This document shows positions 35,185 to 44,109 of a DNA stretch of 64,000 bases, piece after piece (positions within the stretch are counted from its first letter, which is position 1; the number at the start of each line of letters is the position of its first letter). Source of the stretch: Blastopirellula sp. J2-11 (GTDB lineage: Bacteria; Planctomycetota; Planctomycetia; Pirellulales; Pirellulaceae); assembly GCF_024584705.1 (NCBI RefSeq), contig NZ_CP097384.1, positions 3,844,001-3,908,000 of the forward strand, in the 5' to 3' direction. The position numbers and the translations under genes are program-made. The notes below the pieces were generated by a model. The model was given only the letters and a program-made list of their open reading frames with translations. It did no database searches and was not told the origin of the DNA.

Positions 35185-36147
35185 ATGGCGCGCTCCAAAG
35201 GATTCACGTTGGTCGAACTGTTGGTGGTCATCGCGATCATCGGCGTTCTGATCGCCTTGCTATTACCGGCGGTTCAACAAGCTCGCGAAGCTGCTCGCCG
35301 GATGCAATGCTCGAACAATCTGAAACAGATCGGTTTGGCGCTGCACAATTACCATGATGTCGCCAAGCGATTTCCGCCGGCATTGCAGTTGGATAGAGCC
35401 CGGGTCCTGGCCAGCAACTGCCCTGAAGGGAAATGCGGCACTTGGACCTGGAGCGCGTTTATTCTGCCGTTTGTCGAGCAATCCAACCTGTACGATCAAT
35501 TGCAAGTCGGCAAGCTGCCTGGTGAAGTCTCTCTGGGTGACGCCGATCGCTTGAAATCGGCCGAAGCGGGATTCGCCGGCTATCGCTGCCCTTCGTCCAC
35601 CGCGCCCGAGCTCAATAGCGAACGCAAAGTCCCCGCCGGCTCCGGCGGCAATACCGACTGCACCGACGCTGGTTGCCTAGAGATCGCTACGTCCAGCTAT
35701 GTCGGATCGAACGATAGCTACAACTTGGAACGGGCCAAATGGGACGGTTTCATGGGCAGAGACTCGGAAGGGCAATACGTCAATTTTGCCCGCATCACCG
35801 ATGGCAGCAGCAATACGATTGCGATCGGCGAGCGAGCCTGGATGCTGGCCGGTTTTTCTCTACGGGCCTCCACGCAATTGATCGCCAACGGGGATACCGA
35901 AGACCATAGCCGCCAAGGATATTCTTATCCTGCGGCCGCGGGTCGCTGGCCGCTGAACTGCACCAACAACGCCGCCTGTGATCGAGGCTTCAGCAGCACC
36001 CATCCCGGCGGCGCCCTGTTTCTGTTTGTCGACGGGTCCGTTCATTTCCTCGCGGAAACGATCGACCACAATACCAACAGCACCACGAACAGCACCTATG
36101 AGTATCTGATTCGTCGCGACGACGGTAATCCTGTTTCCAACTTCTAG
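35185..36147 (+). CDS. DUF1559 type II pseudopilin-like protein
   Basis: About 321 residues. Class III-type leader (MARSKGFTLVELLVVIAIIG) is followed by AVQQAREAARRMQCSNNLKQ, LHNYHDVAKRFPPA, DGSSNTIAIGE and the C-terminal H-x-G-G-A-x-F-x-F-V-D-G motif (HPGGALFLFVDGSVHFL). All are DUF1559 hallmarks. Several Cys pairs (NCPEGKCGTW, TDCTDAGCLE, NCTNNAACDRG) suggest disulphides outside the cytoplasm. Start ATG 35185 with GGAG at proper distance. The lipoprotein gene follows 84 bp later, the usual planctomycete pair. Confidence 0.94.
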   Translation: MARSKGFTLVELLVVIAIIGVLIALLLPAVQQAREAARRMQCSNNLKQIGLALHNYHDVAKRFPPALQLDRARVLASNCPEGKCGTWTWSAFILPFVEQSNLYDQLQVGKLPGEVSLGDADRLKSAEAGFAGYRCPSSTAPELNSERKVPAGSGGNTDCTDAGCLEIATSSYVGSNDSYNLERAKWDGFMGRDSEGQYVNFARITDGSSNTIAIGERAWMLAGFSLRASTQLIANGDTEDHSRQGYSYPAAAGRWPLNCTNNAACDRGFSSTHPGGALFLFVDGSVHFLAETIDHNTNSTTNSTYEYLIRRDDGNPVSNF

Positions 36148-36230
36148 CGTACGCCCTAAGCTCCCTCCTTCTCTCCAGACGCGCGCGCTGCAAGCGTGAA
36201 CGTCGGGTTGTCATCCTGCAGGAAAATACG

Positions 36231-36647
36231 ATGAAACGGAACGCATTTCTTTTAGGGCTCGCGCTGCTCTTGACGACAGGCTGCTTTGGGTCGAGCGGCC
36301 CGCAATTGGGCAAGGTTCATGGAACTGTCACTCTCGACGGGCAACCGCTCGCCGGCGCTATCGTCGCGTTTGATCCCGCCGCCGGAGGACGGACGTCGGA
36401 AGCGACGACCGACGCGGAAGGGCACTTTCAGCTGCAGTTCGCCGCCGGCGCCGAAGGGGCGCTGCTGGGTGAACATTCGATTCGGATTCATACGTTTCAG
36501 GCCAGAGTACTGACCGACAACGGCAAGGTCCAAGATCCCGGCGTACCAGAGAAGGTTCCAGCCAAGTACAACGATGAGACCGAACTAAAGCGAACGATCG
36601 AGCGGGGAGAAAACAACTTTGACTTTGATTTGGATTCTTCCCAATAA
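36231..36647 (+). CDS. Lipoprotein with transthyretin-like fold, partner of the DUF1559 gene
   Basis: 138 residues. Signal peptide with lipobox LLTTGC (Cys18). The body has the regulatory-like beta fold VHGTVTLDGQPLAGAIVAFDPA, TTDAEGHFQLQF, GEHSIRIHTF, VPAKYNDETELKRTIERGENNFDFDL. The last segment (VPxKYxxxTxL...V..G.N.FDFDL) is the standard ending of this planctomycete family. Start ATG 36231 after CAGGAAA. Same strand as the pseudopilin and likely co-expressed. Function unknown. Confidence 0.88.
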   Translation: MKRNAFLLGLALLLTTGCFGSSGPQLGKVHGTVTLDGQPLAGAIVAFDPAAGGRTSEATTDAEGHFQLQFAAGAEGALLGEHSIRIHTFQARVLTDNGKVQDPGVPEKVPAKYNDETELKRTIERGENNFDFDLDSSQ

Positions 36648-36860
36648 GAATACCAAGCGGCCTCCAGCATCGCGACGACGGGGCCTGCGTCAAATCGAGA
36701 CGATGAAAAGCTGGCGTTCGGTCGTCTCAAAAACGCCCGAGAATTGAAATCCGCTCTAGTACTTTGGTCCCGCTTGATTTGAGGGTCGTTCACGTCGCAA
36801 CCCAAGACACTGCTGGACAAGCCAGACAGCGGCGCCCGAAATTTTAAGTGAACCAAAGCT

Positions 36861-37733
36861 CTAGTCTGTTCGCCCCTTCATTTGCGCCGCGTATGCTTTA
36901 GCGGTCTGTAGACGCGATTCGGTCAACGGTTTGATTTTGGCGGTCACATCATCGAGCACGTCGGCGGGCGCGGTGGAAGGGAGTCCCGCTTGAAACGGGG
37001 GTTCCGGCGCGTACTGGATGCCAAGCTGAATGCGTTGGGCGGCGGCATCGCCACGCAGCAGCGCAGCAATGATCAAAGCTCCATCGATGCCTGCGGTGAC
37101 GCCGGCGGCGCTGACGATTTCGTCATCGATCACAACACGCTGGTCGACGGCGATCGCGCCGAAATAGGGAAGCAAGGCGATTGTCGACCAATGCGTAGTG
37201 GCGCGGCGCTCGTGAAGAATACCGGCGCCGCCGCAAAGCAGCGCACCGGTGCAGACCGAGAAGAGCGGCTTGCCGGTTGCATGATAGCGGCGGATAAACT
37301 CCAGCACCTGCTCGTCCTGCATCAACGCCTGCTGCCCGGGACCGCCTGGTACGACAAGCAGATCCAATTCCGGCGTATCGGCGAGCGTCATTTCAGGCGT
37401 TAGCACCAGCCCGTTGTAGTCACGTACGGGATCGGCCTGCGTGCCGATGATGTGAATTTTTGCGCCCGGCACTCGGACGAGAACTTCAAATGGCCCGGTG
37501 AAGTCGATCTGATCGATGCCGGGAAAGATCAGGATTCCGATGTTCAGCGCCGCTTTGTTTCGCAGCTTGGCGAAAGCGGCAGGTACGTGTTGCGTAAGGC
37601 TTTGTGCTGGTGCGTTGGAAGCAGGAAACATAGCGGAGGCGAGTCCCAAAGTACCTAGTTGAACTAAGTGACGGCGTGTGAGCGGCAAACTGCTGGCAGC
37701 AGATTCTTTACGCTGGTTATCATCGGTCGACAT
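36861..37733 (-). CDS. DJ-1/PfpI-family protein with Tat signal
   Basis: About 290 residues from ATG 37733. The N-terminus has twin arginines before a hydrophobic stretch (LTRRHLVQLGTLGLASAMFPA), a Tat export signal. The core is a class I glutamine-amidotransferase-like fold with the nucleophile elbow SVCTGALLCGGAGIL and LDLLVVPGGPGQQ. It resembles isonitrile hydratase-type proteins but is exported. The upstream gene on the same strand is a GlxA-type regulator with the same fold, so the two probably form a regulatory unit. Confidence 0.85.
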   Translation of the reverse strand: MSTDDNQRKESAASSLPLTRRHLVQLGTLGLASAMFPASNAPAQSLTQHVPAAFAKLRNKAALNIGILIFPGIDQIDFTGPFEVLVRVPGAKIHIIGTQADPVRDYNGLVLTPEMTLADTPELDLLVVPGGPGQQALMQDEQVLEFIRRYHATGKPLFSVCTGALLCGGAGILHERRATTHWSTIALLPYFGAIAVDQRVVIDDEIVSAAGVTAGIDGALIIAALLRGDAAAQRIQLGIQYAPEPPFQAGLPSTAPADVLDDVTAKIKPLTESRLQTAKAYAAQMKGRTD

Positions 37734-37799
37734 GACGGATATCTCTATGGTTTGACGGGGGGAATAAAACAAGCAATCAGCATCGTGTCCGTTTTGCGA

Positions 37800-38756
37800 T
37801 TAAGACTTTTTCGCCTTCTGTTGAGCGGCGCGATGGAGCGATTTTTCGCAGCCAAAACCTAGCTCGGCGGCAAGCTCTCCGGTTTTGCCGGGCGCTTGTT
37901 GCATGCGGCGCTGGCCTGCTTCGGCTCGCAACTGACGTAGGTAGCTGCCGGGAGTCATGCCGGTCTGCTGTTTGAAGAGTCGAGAGAAGTTTCGCGGACT
38001 CATATGGACATGCGCGGCCATGTCATCGACAGTGGTTAGGGAGGGCAGATTATCAGGCGCCCAGCGCTGCAGTTGGCGAATCGGATCATGGTCGGCGATA
38101 CGCTGCGCCAGTGACCAGCTGAGTTGCGTCTGGTCTGCATGACGCTGGACGAATATCACAAGATCGTGCGCGATCTGCTGAGACACGGCATGTCCGCAGT
38201 CTTGCTCGACGAGCGCGAGCGCCAGATCAATGCCTGCCGCGATGCCGGCGGAAGTATAGATATCGCGATCACGCACGAAAATCGGTTCGGGATCGACCGT
38301 TAGATCCGGAAATTGAGATTTGAGCTGGTCGATGTATCGCCAATGACTGGTCACCCTGCGTCCCACCAACAGGCCGGCTTGGGCGAGATAAAAAACGCCG
38401 GTACAGACCGAACCTATCCGACGCGTGCGACTTGCCGCATCCTGCAACCACGCGAGAAAAACAGGATCGGCGACGCCGTCGACGCCCTGCTGACTGCCGG
38501 CGACGAGCACGGTATCGAGCGGTCCTGGAAATTCATCCATCTTCCGTTCGCAGCAAATATCAAGGCCATATTTAGTGCTGACCCGCGCGCCGGGTTCGGT
38601 GGCGATAACGGCGACATCATAGGTTCCAGGAATCATGGCCTCGGCGCGGCAGAACACTTCCCACGGCCCCGTTACATCCATCAGCGTGACCTGCGGCGGC
38701 GCTACGATCAAGACCTTTTTTCTATCCTTATTGACCAATGAGTTCCTCGCATTCAA
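37800..38756 (-). CDS. GlxA-type transcriptional regulator (DJ-1-like sensor plus AraC HTH)
   Basis: Up to 318 residues. The N-terminal 190 residues are a DJ-1/PfpI-like domain (VLIVAPPQVTLMDVTGPWEVF, GSVCTGVFYLAQAGLL). The C-terminal 100 residues are an AraC double helix-turn-helix (VDDMAAHVHMSPRNFSRLFKQQTGMTPGSYLRQLRAEAG). Start is unclear: TTG 38756 opens the frame, while TTG 38738 has GAGGAA at good spacing. Probably activates the DJ-1 gene 66 bp downstream; the signal molecule is unknown. Confidence 0.88.
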   Translation of the reverse strand: MNARNSLVNKDRKKVLIVAPPQVTLMDVTGPWEVFCRAEAMIPGTYDVAVIATEPGARVSTKYGLDICCERKMDEFPGPLDTVLVAGSQQGVDGVADPVFLAWLQDAASRTRRIGSVCTGVFYLAQAGLLVGRRVTSHWRYIDQLKSQFPDLTVDPEPIFVRDRDIYTSAGIAAGIDLALALVEQDCGHAVSQQIAHDLVIFVQRHADQTQLSWSLAQRIADHDPIRQLQRWAPDNLPSLTTVDDMAAHVHMSPRNFSRLFKQQTGMTPGSYLRQLRAEAGQRRMQQAPGKTGELAAELGFGCEKSLHRAAQQKAKKS

Positions 38757-38900
38757 GTAGTGACGACTTCCCTATGAAGCATAGAAATCACGGCGTGCTC
38801 CGTCCATGACAAAGATCGGACAAATCTTGCCATGGTTGCGGATCGATGCTTACCGCCTGATCGGCGTCGGCGATAAACGGAACAGGAGAAGCGATTCACC

Positions 38901-38935
38901 ACAAAAAAACCGCGGGAGATTTCTCTCCCGCGGTT
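38901..38935 (-). terminator. Intrinsic terminator of the outer-membrane efflux gene
   Basis: On the minus strand aaccgcgggaga/tctcccgcggtt (38924-38935 and 38908-38919) forms a 12-bp GC-rich stem with a 4-nt loop, followed by a run of seven T (A run at 38903-38909 on the plus strand). It lies about 30 bp past the stop of the gene at 38967. Confidence 0.85.
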
Positions 38936-38966
38936 AACCAAAGCATCGGTGCGAAAAAATAGTCGC

Positions 38967-40589
38967 CTAGTTCATCGGTTGTGGGATGATCATCGGCGGC
39001 GGGATTGCTTCGCCGGGGGCCATCGGCGGGACAGGGTTGTCCGGAGCCAGCGGATTGGCGCCGGCCGCGTTGGGCGCCGGCAGCATCATCTGCGGATCGA
39101 GCTGCAATTCACCCTGTGGGTTCTGGTCGGCGCCAAGGTTGCCGGCTGCGAAGGGTTCTTGCCAGCCGCCGCCCAGGGCTTTGTAGAGACTAACCAACGA
39201 GGTGTAAGTGTCGCCGCGAGCCGCGACATACTGGTCTTCCAAGTCGGCCTGGAAACGCTGTGCGTCCAAGAGCGTTTGGAACGGGATGATGCCCCCTTCG
39301 TACTGAACTTCGGAGATCGCCGAGGCTCCTTGGGCAGCTTCGACCGCTTTATAAAGTTGGTCGGCGCGAACCTGCGTGAAGCGATACGAGATCATTGCGT
39401 TCTCAACCTCTTCCGAAGCTTCGAGCACCGTTTGCTGATAGTTGTTCACCAGCTCACGCCAACGAGCTCGTTGGAATTCGATGTCGCCCCAGACGCGACC
39501 AAAGCTCAACACATTCCAGCGCGCCGTCGGGCCAAAGTTGTAGGCGAGACTGTCAGTCGTGAACCAGCGGTCGATACTTGTCGCGTTGACGCCCAAAGTA
39601 CCGTTCAGCGTAAAGCGAGGCAACAAGTCGGCCATCGCGACGCCGATACGAGCCGATTGGGCCGCCAGCTGACGTTCGGCCATGCGAATATCAGGTCGTT
39701 GACGGATGATTTCGATCGGCAAGCCGACTGCGATATTCTCGGGGATCTTGAAGAGCTGCCGAGCGCCCATTACTTCGTTCGTCAGGTCTTGCGGCGGCAT
39801 CCCTTGCAACACCGCCAAGCGGTTGTAAGCGATATCGAGATTCTGACGCAGCGACGGAATCAACGATTCGGTCGAGTACAAGTTGGAGCGAGCTTGATAA
39901 ACGTCCAGCTTGCTGACCGTGCCGGCTTCCAGCTTCGTTTCCGCGATTTGCAATGATTGCCGTTGCAACTGCACGTTGCGCTGAGCGATCAAGATACGAT
40001 GCTGCAGCGTGCGAACTTGAACGTAGTTGGCGCCGACATCCCCCTGCAGCGAAACGAGAATCGCGTTGTGATCTTCGATCGCTACGTCGATCTCGGCGTT
40101 GGCGGCTTGCAAGTTACGCCGCACAGCGCCCCAAACGTCGATTTCCCAAGATGCGTCGACCAGCGAGGCGCTCCAATAATTGAACGCCGGCGTCTGGAAG
40201 GTCAAACCGATCGGGCTACCGTTGTTGCTGGACTTAATGCGGCTGTAGCTCATATCCATGAAGAAGTCGGGAAACAAACCGCCGCGAGCAATCGCACGCT
40301 GCGCACGGGCTTCGGCGATGCGTTCGTAGGCCTGACCCAGCGTCAGGTTTTGCTGAGCGGTCCGAACCATCATTTCAGACAGAACCGGGTCATTGAACTT
40401 GGTCCACCACGCAACCGAGTCATTGGGTTCGTCGGTCAGCCCATCGGGTAGAGGACGACTCCAATGCGGCAAGAATGGTGCACCAGGATCACAATGATCA
40501 GGACCGATCAGACACCCAGTGCTCGCTAGTGCGGCCGCCAAACAGGCGATCGCTAGCACTCGTTGCGTCGAGAAAACTTGTTTGCACAT
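38967..40589 (-). CDS. Outer-membrane efflux lipoprotein (RND-type OMF, NodT/OprM family)
   Basis: About 540 residues. Signal with lipobox LASTGC (lipidated Cys). Two TolC-type repeats follow (LTLGQAYERIAEARAQRAIARGGLFPDF, WEIDVWGAVRRNLQAANAEI and YVQVRTLQHRILIAQRNVQL, then LSFGRVWGDIEFQRARWRELV). This builds the trimeric outer-membrane channel of tripartite efflux pumps. The last about 60 residues are Pro/Gly/Met-rich and unusual. No RND pump or membrane-fusion gene is adjacent. ATG 40589 preferred; GTG 40592 precedes it. Ends in the strong terminator at 38901. Confidence 0.92.
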   Translation of the reverse strand: MCKQVFSTQRVLAIACLAAALASTGCLIGPDHCDPGAPFLPHWSRPLPDGLTDEPNDSVAWWTKFNDPVLSEMMVRTAQQNLTLGQAYERIAEARAQRAIARGGLFPDFFMDMSYSRIKSSNNGSPIGLTFQTPAFNYWSASLVDASWEIDVWGAVRRNLQAANAEIDVAIEDHNAILVSLQGDVGANYVQVRTLQHRILIAQRNVQLQRQSLQIAETKLEAGTVSKLDVYQARSNLYSTESLIPSLRQNLDIAYNRLAVLQGMPPQDLTNEVMGARQLFKIPENIAVGLPIEIIRQRPDIRMAERQLAAQSARIGVAMADLLPRFTLNGTLGVNATSIDRWFTTDSLAYNFGPTARWNVLSFGRVWGDIEFQRARWRELVNNYQQTVLEASEEVENAMISYRFTQVRADQLYKAVEAAQGASAISEVQYEGGIIPFQTLLDAQRFQADLEDQYVAARGDTYTSLVSLYKALGGGWQEPFAAGNLGADQNPQGELQLDPQMMLPAPNAAGANPLAPDNPVPPMAPGEAIPPPMIIPQPMN

Positions 40590-40802
40590 CACGGGTCAAC
40601 CGCCCCCAGCGATCATCGATTCGTAAGCTAACCATCGGTTCGCATGTTCCGATACTGCTTGACATATCGACCATTCCGAAAAGTCCGGATGAAAGTTCTT
40701 TAAGGGCGCGGCAAGGTGACTGGAAACGGAAAAGTCGCCGATAGCAACGCTTACAACGGTTGATACCGGCGACTCTTTGGATTGAGTAATCTGCCTTACA
40801 AT

Positions 40803-41348
40803 TCACACCGCTTCGATGTGAATTCCACGACGGATACGCTCTTTTCGTCGGGCGCCATCAATCAAGTCAGCCACCCTTTTGACGTCCTCAATCCCGTCCA
40901 GCACCAATGTGGGGTGAGTTCGATCACTGGAGGTGACGGTGATCGTGCCGACGCCAAACATGCGATCAAAAATGCTTTGATTGAAAGTGACGTCGTCGAT
41001 ATCGATCACTTCGATCCGATCGGTCGTCCGGCTCAGGATGCCGCTTTGATGAACAAAGCGTTGCGTCGTCAGTTCGTATTGGACGCTCCACTTGCGCCAG
41101 GCTAGGCGGCACAAGAGAAAAATCCAGATCACGGCAACCACAGCGATCACTCCCAGAACAACGGGAAACATCGCCAAAAAGAAGACGCAAGCCACCACAA
41201 GAGCCGTCACTGACAGCACAGCGGTGATGATCCAGGTCCCATACATATCTTTGACCGAATAGTTGCCGGCCCACAGTTGCTCTTCGGGATCGTCGCGGCG
41301 ACGATCATCCTGAGGCTTCATCTTGTCTGTGAAGTCGTCTTTATCCAT
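40803..41348 (-). CDS. Bacterial PH-domain membrane protein (bPH2, YdbS-like)
   Basis: 181 residues. A charged N-terminus is followed by two membrane helices (WIITAVLSVTALVVACVFFLAMF and VVLGVIAVVAVIWIFLL) and a bPH2 (DUF304) domain with YELTTQRFVHQSGILSRTTDRIEVIDIDDV and GVGTITVTSSDRTHPTLVLDGI. The pattern ends in a basic tail. Such proteins are integral membrane proteins of unclear function. Start ATG 41348. Divergent from nrdR with 241 bp between. Confidence 0.88.
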   Translation of the reverse strand: MDKDDFTDKMKPQDDRRRDDPEEQLWAGNYSVKDMYGTWIITAVLSVTALVVACVFFLAMFPVVLGVIAVVAVIWIFLLCRLAWRKWSVQYELTTQRFVHQSGILSRTTDRIEVIDIDDVTFNQSIFDRMFGVGTITVTSSDRTHPTLVLDGIEDVKRVADLIDGARRKERIRRGIHIEAV

Positions 41349-41589
41349 GGCGCATCCTCGTTGCAGAGACTAGAGGGGACTTTTGAAAGTGTATTCGCTG
41401 CGACACGTCAATTCTTGGCCGCCGCAAGTGGGCCATTATAGCGGCTCAGAAATGTGGCTGCAGCGCACACCGCTTTCGATATTCTCCCCTTTGAAAGCGG
41501 CGGATTTTCGTACGCGAACCGACCCGTTCGTGTATATTGAAGAAATCGCTCGTTGATCGAGCTTCTCCCCCCTCGCGGAATTTTTTAGC

Positions 41590-42063
41590 ATGCGTTGCCC
41601 ATTTTGCCGTACGGATAACGACAAAGTGATTGACTCGCGCGCTAGTCAGGACGGGTTCTCGATCCGTCGTCGCCGCGAATGTCTTGGCTGCAAGCGTCGT
41701 TACACGACCTATGAGCGGGTCGAAGAGATGTCGATCAAGATCGTCAAAAAGGATAACGTGCGTGAGCCGTTTATGCCGGAGAAGATCAAAAAAGGGTTGG
41801 CGCTCGCTTGTTGGAAACGGCCGATCAGCGAATCTCAAATCGAGAGCATCGTCTCCGGCGTCGAAAGCGACATCTATGTCGAGTGCGAAGGAGAAGTCGA
41901 AAGCCACTACATCGGCGAGCTCGTGATGCGTCACCTGCAGAAGATCGATCAAGTCGCCTACGTCCGCTTCGCCAGCGTTTATCGCGAGTTCAAAGATGTC
42001 CACGACTTTGTGGATGAACTGCAACCGATGCTCAACACGCCGCGCAGTCCAACGCAGCCGTAA
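41590..42063 (+). CDS. nrdR: Transcriptional repressor NrdR of ribonucleotide reductase genes
   Basis: 157 residues. N-terminal zinc ribbon (MRCPFCRTDNDKVIDSR, CLGCKRRYTTYERVE) followed by an ATP-cone domain (VREPFMPEKIKKGLALACWKRPIS). The usual length and order of NrdR. It senses (d)ATP and represses nrd operons at NrdR boxes. No nrd gene is in the window. Starts at ATG 41590. Element B begins 15 bp after its stop. Confidence 0.96.
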   Translation: MRCPFCRTDNDKVIDSRASQDGFSIRRRRECLGCKRRYTTYERVEEMSIKIVKKDNVREPFMPEKIKKGLALACWKRPISESQIESIVSGVESDIYVECEGEVESHYIGELVMRHLQKIDQVAYVRFASVYREFKDVHDFVDELQPMLNTPRSPTQP

Positions 42064-42077
42064 ATCGCGGAACGTTT

Positions 42078-42284
42078 TCTCTTCATAGCCCGCTGCGCGA
42101 GTTTTGAGGTTGCGCTCTTTTCCAAACCACGCCCGGTTGGCCCGGATAGCTTCGCTATCGGGGCCGACCAGGGAAATAGCGCAACTTCAAAAAGCGCGAG
42201 CGAGGGAAATGCGGTTGGCTACTTCGATCCACGTTGGAATTGCCAAGCGATTTTCCCTCGCTCGCGCAGCGGGCTATGAAGAGA
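42078..42284. repeat. Long inverted-repeat element, copy B (nested palindrome)
   Basis: Outer arms tctcttcatagcccgctgcg... (42078-42101) and its complement (42261-42284) are perfect over 24 bp. An inner 16-bp arm gcgcgagcgagggaaa (42194-42209) pairs with 42252-42267, overlapping the outer right arm. A third pair, gttttgaggttgcgct with agcgcaacttcaaaaa, is imperfect. The layout implies alternative hairpins. It shares agcccgc, gcgagggaa and aaatagcgcaacttcaaaaa with copies A and C. It fills the gap between two convergent genes and may also end transcription. Confidence 0.75.
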
Positions 42285-42301
42285 AATAGACGTAACGAAG
42301 A

Positions 42302-43390
42302 TTAGCAAGAACGCGCCGTCACGAAGCTGGCGAGTTGCTCCAGCGTCGTTCGCGACTCCGACTCTGGCAAGATCGAAAGCGCTGCGATCGCCGATTGAAT
42401 GTACTCGTTAGCACGGCGGCGAGCATATCCCAGCGCGTCGCACTGAGCGAGCCAAGGTCGCAAACCGGGGCCGCGATTCTCGGCCGGGCCTTCGACGATC
42501 GCCAACACTTGTTCGCGCTGCTCCCCTTGGAAGCACTGCAACGCGTAGATCAGCGGCAGCGTCGGTTTTTGCTTCTCGAGGTCGGTGCCGAGCGACTTGC
42601 CGGTCTCGACTTCGTTCCCTTCAACGTCCAACAAGTCATCGGCGATTTGAAACGCGATGCCGAGATCGCGGCCGAATTTCTCGAGCGCAGCGATTTGCTC
42701 TTCGCTGGCTTCGGCGTAGCGAGCGCCCAGTTCACAGGCACACGCACAGAGTTCGGCCGTCTTGGCGTCGATGATCGCCAGGTACTCTTCTTCCGTGGTT
42801 TCAAACGCCTGACGGCTGGCGATCTGACGTAGTTCCCCTTCGCAGACAATATTGGTCGAACGACCAATCATGCGGGCCGCACAGGTGGTCGGAAGCATTG
42901 TCGCCAGATAGAACGCATGCGAGAACAGGAAGTCGCCCAGCAACACGCTGGTCTCGTTGTTCCAGCGCGAGTTGACCGTCGCCAGATGGCGGCGTTGGTC
43001 GGCTTCGTCCAGCACGTCGTCATGAACCAGCGTCGCGGTATGGATCATTTCGATCACGGCGCCCAGCGTGTAATGGGCGTCGGTCACCTGGCCGCAGGCT
43101 TTGGCGGCCAACAGCAACAGGGCCGGGCGCATTCGCTTGCCGCCAAGCATGCAACCATACGAGACGACCTCGTTGACCGACTCGTACCGCGAACTCATCT
43201 CGCGAGTCAGAATGTCTTCGACCGCGGCCATCTCTTGCGAAATGCCGCCATAAGCCGACGTAAGAAACTGGGCGTCGGCTGGTAAAGAGCGGGTTACGCC
43301 GTTGGCTGTTTGACTCACAACAAAATCGCCTAATACTGTCGGTCGAAAATCAGCGTACCCGCGGTGATGCGGGGTCCGCAGGGTCGCCAT
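42302..43390 (-). CDS. ispB: Long-chain polyprenyl diphosphate synthase (IspB/HepT-type)
   Basis: About 362 residues. It extends farnesyl diphosphate with isopentenyl units to make the quinone side chain. The first aspartate-rich motif is HDDVLDEADQRR and the second is IADDLLDVEGNE; GGKRMRPALLLL binds the diphosphate. The residues before the first motif are not bulky, which fits a long product, but the exact length cannot be read. ATG 43390 overlaps the moaC end by 41 bp; GTG 43318 is an alternative start. Same strand as moaC. Confidence 0.93.
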   Translation of the reverse strand: MATLRTPHHRGYADFRPTVLGDFVVSQTANGVTRSLPADAQFLTSAYGGISQEMAAVEDILTREMSSRYESVNEVVSYGCMLGGKRMRPALLLLAAKACGQVTDAHYTLGAVIEMIHTATLVHDDVLDEADQRRHLATVNSRWNNETSVLLGDFLFSHAFYLATMLPTTCAARMIGRSTNIVCEGELRQIASRQAFETTEEEYLAIIDAKTAELCACACELGARYAEASEEQIAALEKFGRDLGIAFQIADDLLDVEGNEVETGKSLGTDLEKQKPTLPLIYALQCFQGEQREQVLAIVEGPAENRGPGLRPWLAQCDALGYARRRANEYIQSAIAALSILPESESRTTLEQLASFVTARSC

Positions 43391-43868
43391 CGGCCGATCG
43401 GACAAAATGACCCGAACGTCCGCCTGTTTTTTCTAGCAGACGAACCGCGCGAATCTCCATCTCCCGATCGATTGATTTACACATGTCATACACGGTCAAC
43501 GCGGCCGCGGAAGCCGCTGTGAGCGCTTCCATCTCGACGCCGGTTTTACCGGTGGTTCGAGTCGACGCTTCAATCACCAGGGTTGTCGCGTCCACAAACC
43601 GAAAGTCAATCGTCACCCCTTCCAGTGGAATTGGATGACAAAGCGGTATCCACTCGCCGGTTCGCTTGGCGGCCATGATGCCGGCCAACCGAGCGACTTC
43701 CAGCACATCCCCCTTCCCCAGATCGCGCTGTGCGATTCGGGCAGCCGTGGCGGCGGCCATCACGACGGAAGCTTCAGCCTTGGCCGTTCTGATTGTCGTC
43801 GGCTTAGCGCTGACATCGACCATGCGGCTAGCGCCGGAGTCGTCGAAATGGGTCAGTTCGCCGGCCAT
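43350..43868 (-). CDS. moaC: Cyclic pyranopterin monophosphate synthase (molybdenum cofactor)
   Basis: About 172 residues from ATG 43868, the position where family members start (LTHFDDSGASRMVDVSAKP). The frame is open to 44006, but this is not conserved. Motifs present: GIMAAKRTGEWIPLCHPIPL, EASTRTTGKTGVEMEALTAASAAALTVYDMCK and the conserved Lys/Asp pair. It forms cyclic pyranopterin monophosphate from the MoaA product. No other moa or moe gene is in the window. The last residues extend beyond the family end and overlap the ispB start. Confidence 0.95.
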   Translation of the reverse strand: MAGELTHFDDSGASRMVDVSAKPTTIRTAKAEASVVMAAATAARIAQRDLGKGDVLEVARLAGIMAAKRTGEWIPLCHPIPLEGVTIDFRFVDATTLVIEASTRTTGKTGVEMEALTAASAAALTVYDMCKSIDREMEIRAVRLLEKTGGRSGHFVRSADGDPADPASPRVR

Positions 43869-44041
43869 ATCCGCCGCCAGGGTTGAAGTGAGGACAACCC
43901 ACCATGGTAACCTGCCATCAAACCTTGAAAAGAGGCCTTTTGGCCGCAAACTAGCGAGTCGCCCTCTGGTATGACAACCGCAGGGATCCCTCGGCGGTAA
44001 CCACACAATTGGTTCGAGAATTGAAAGTTTGCGCTAGGCGC

Positions 44042-44074
44042 AAAAAAAACGCCGCGGGGGTCTGTCCGCGGCGT
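44042..44074 (-). terminator. Intrinsic terminator of the HTH-receiver gene
   Basis: acgccgcgg (44049-44057) and ccgcggcgt (44066-44074) form a 9-bp GC stem with an 8-nt loop. On the minus strand it is followed by eight T (44042-44049). It lies 36 bp after the stop at 44110. Confidence 0.85.
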
Positions 44075-44109
44075 AGTATCGTATCGGCGATTTATTGTCG
44101 ACTAGCTGA

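Noticed and set aside
43869-44006. 46-residue extension of MoaC
   Set aside because: Family members begin at LTHFDD; the upstream part is Arg/Pro/Cys-rich and not conserved-looking.
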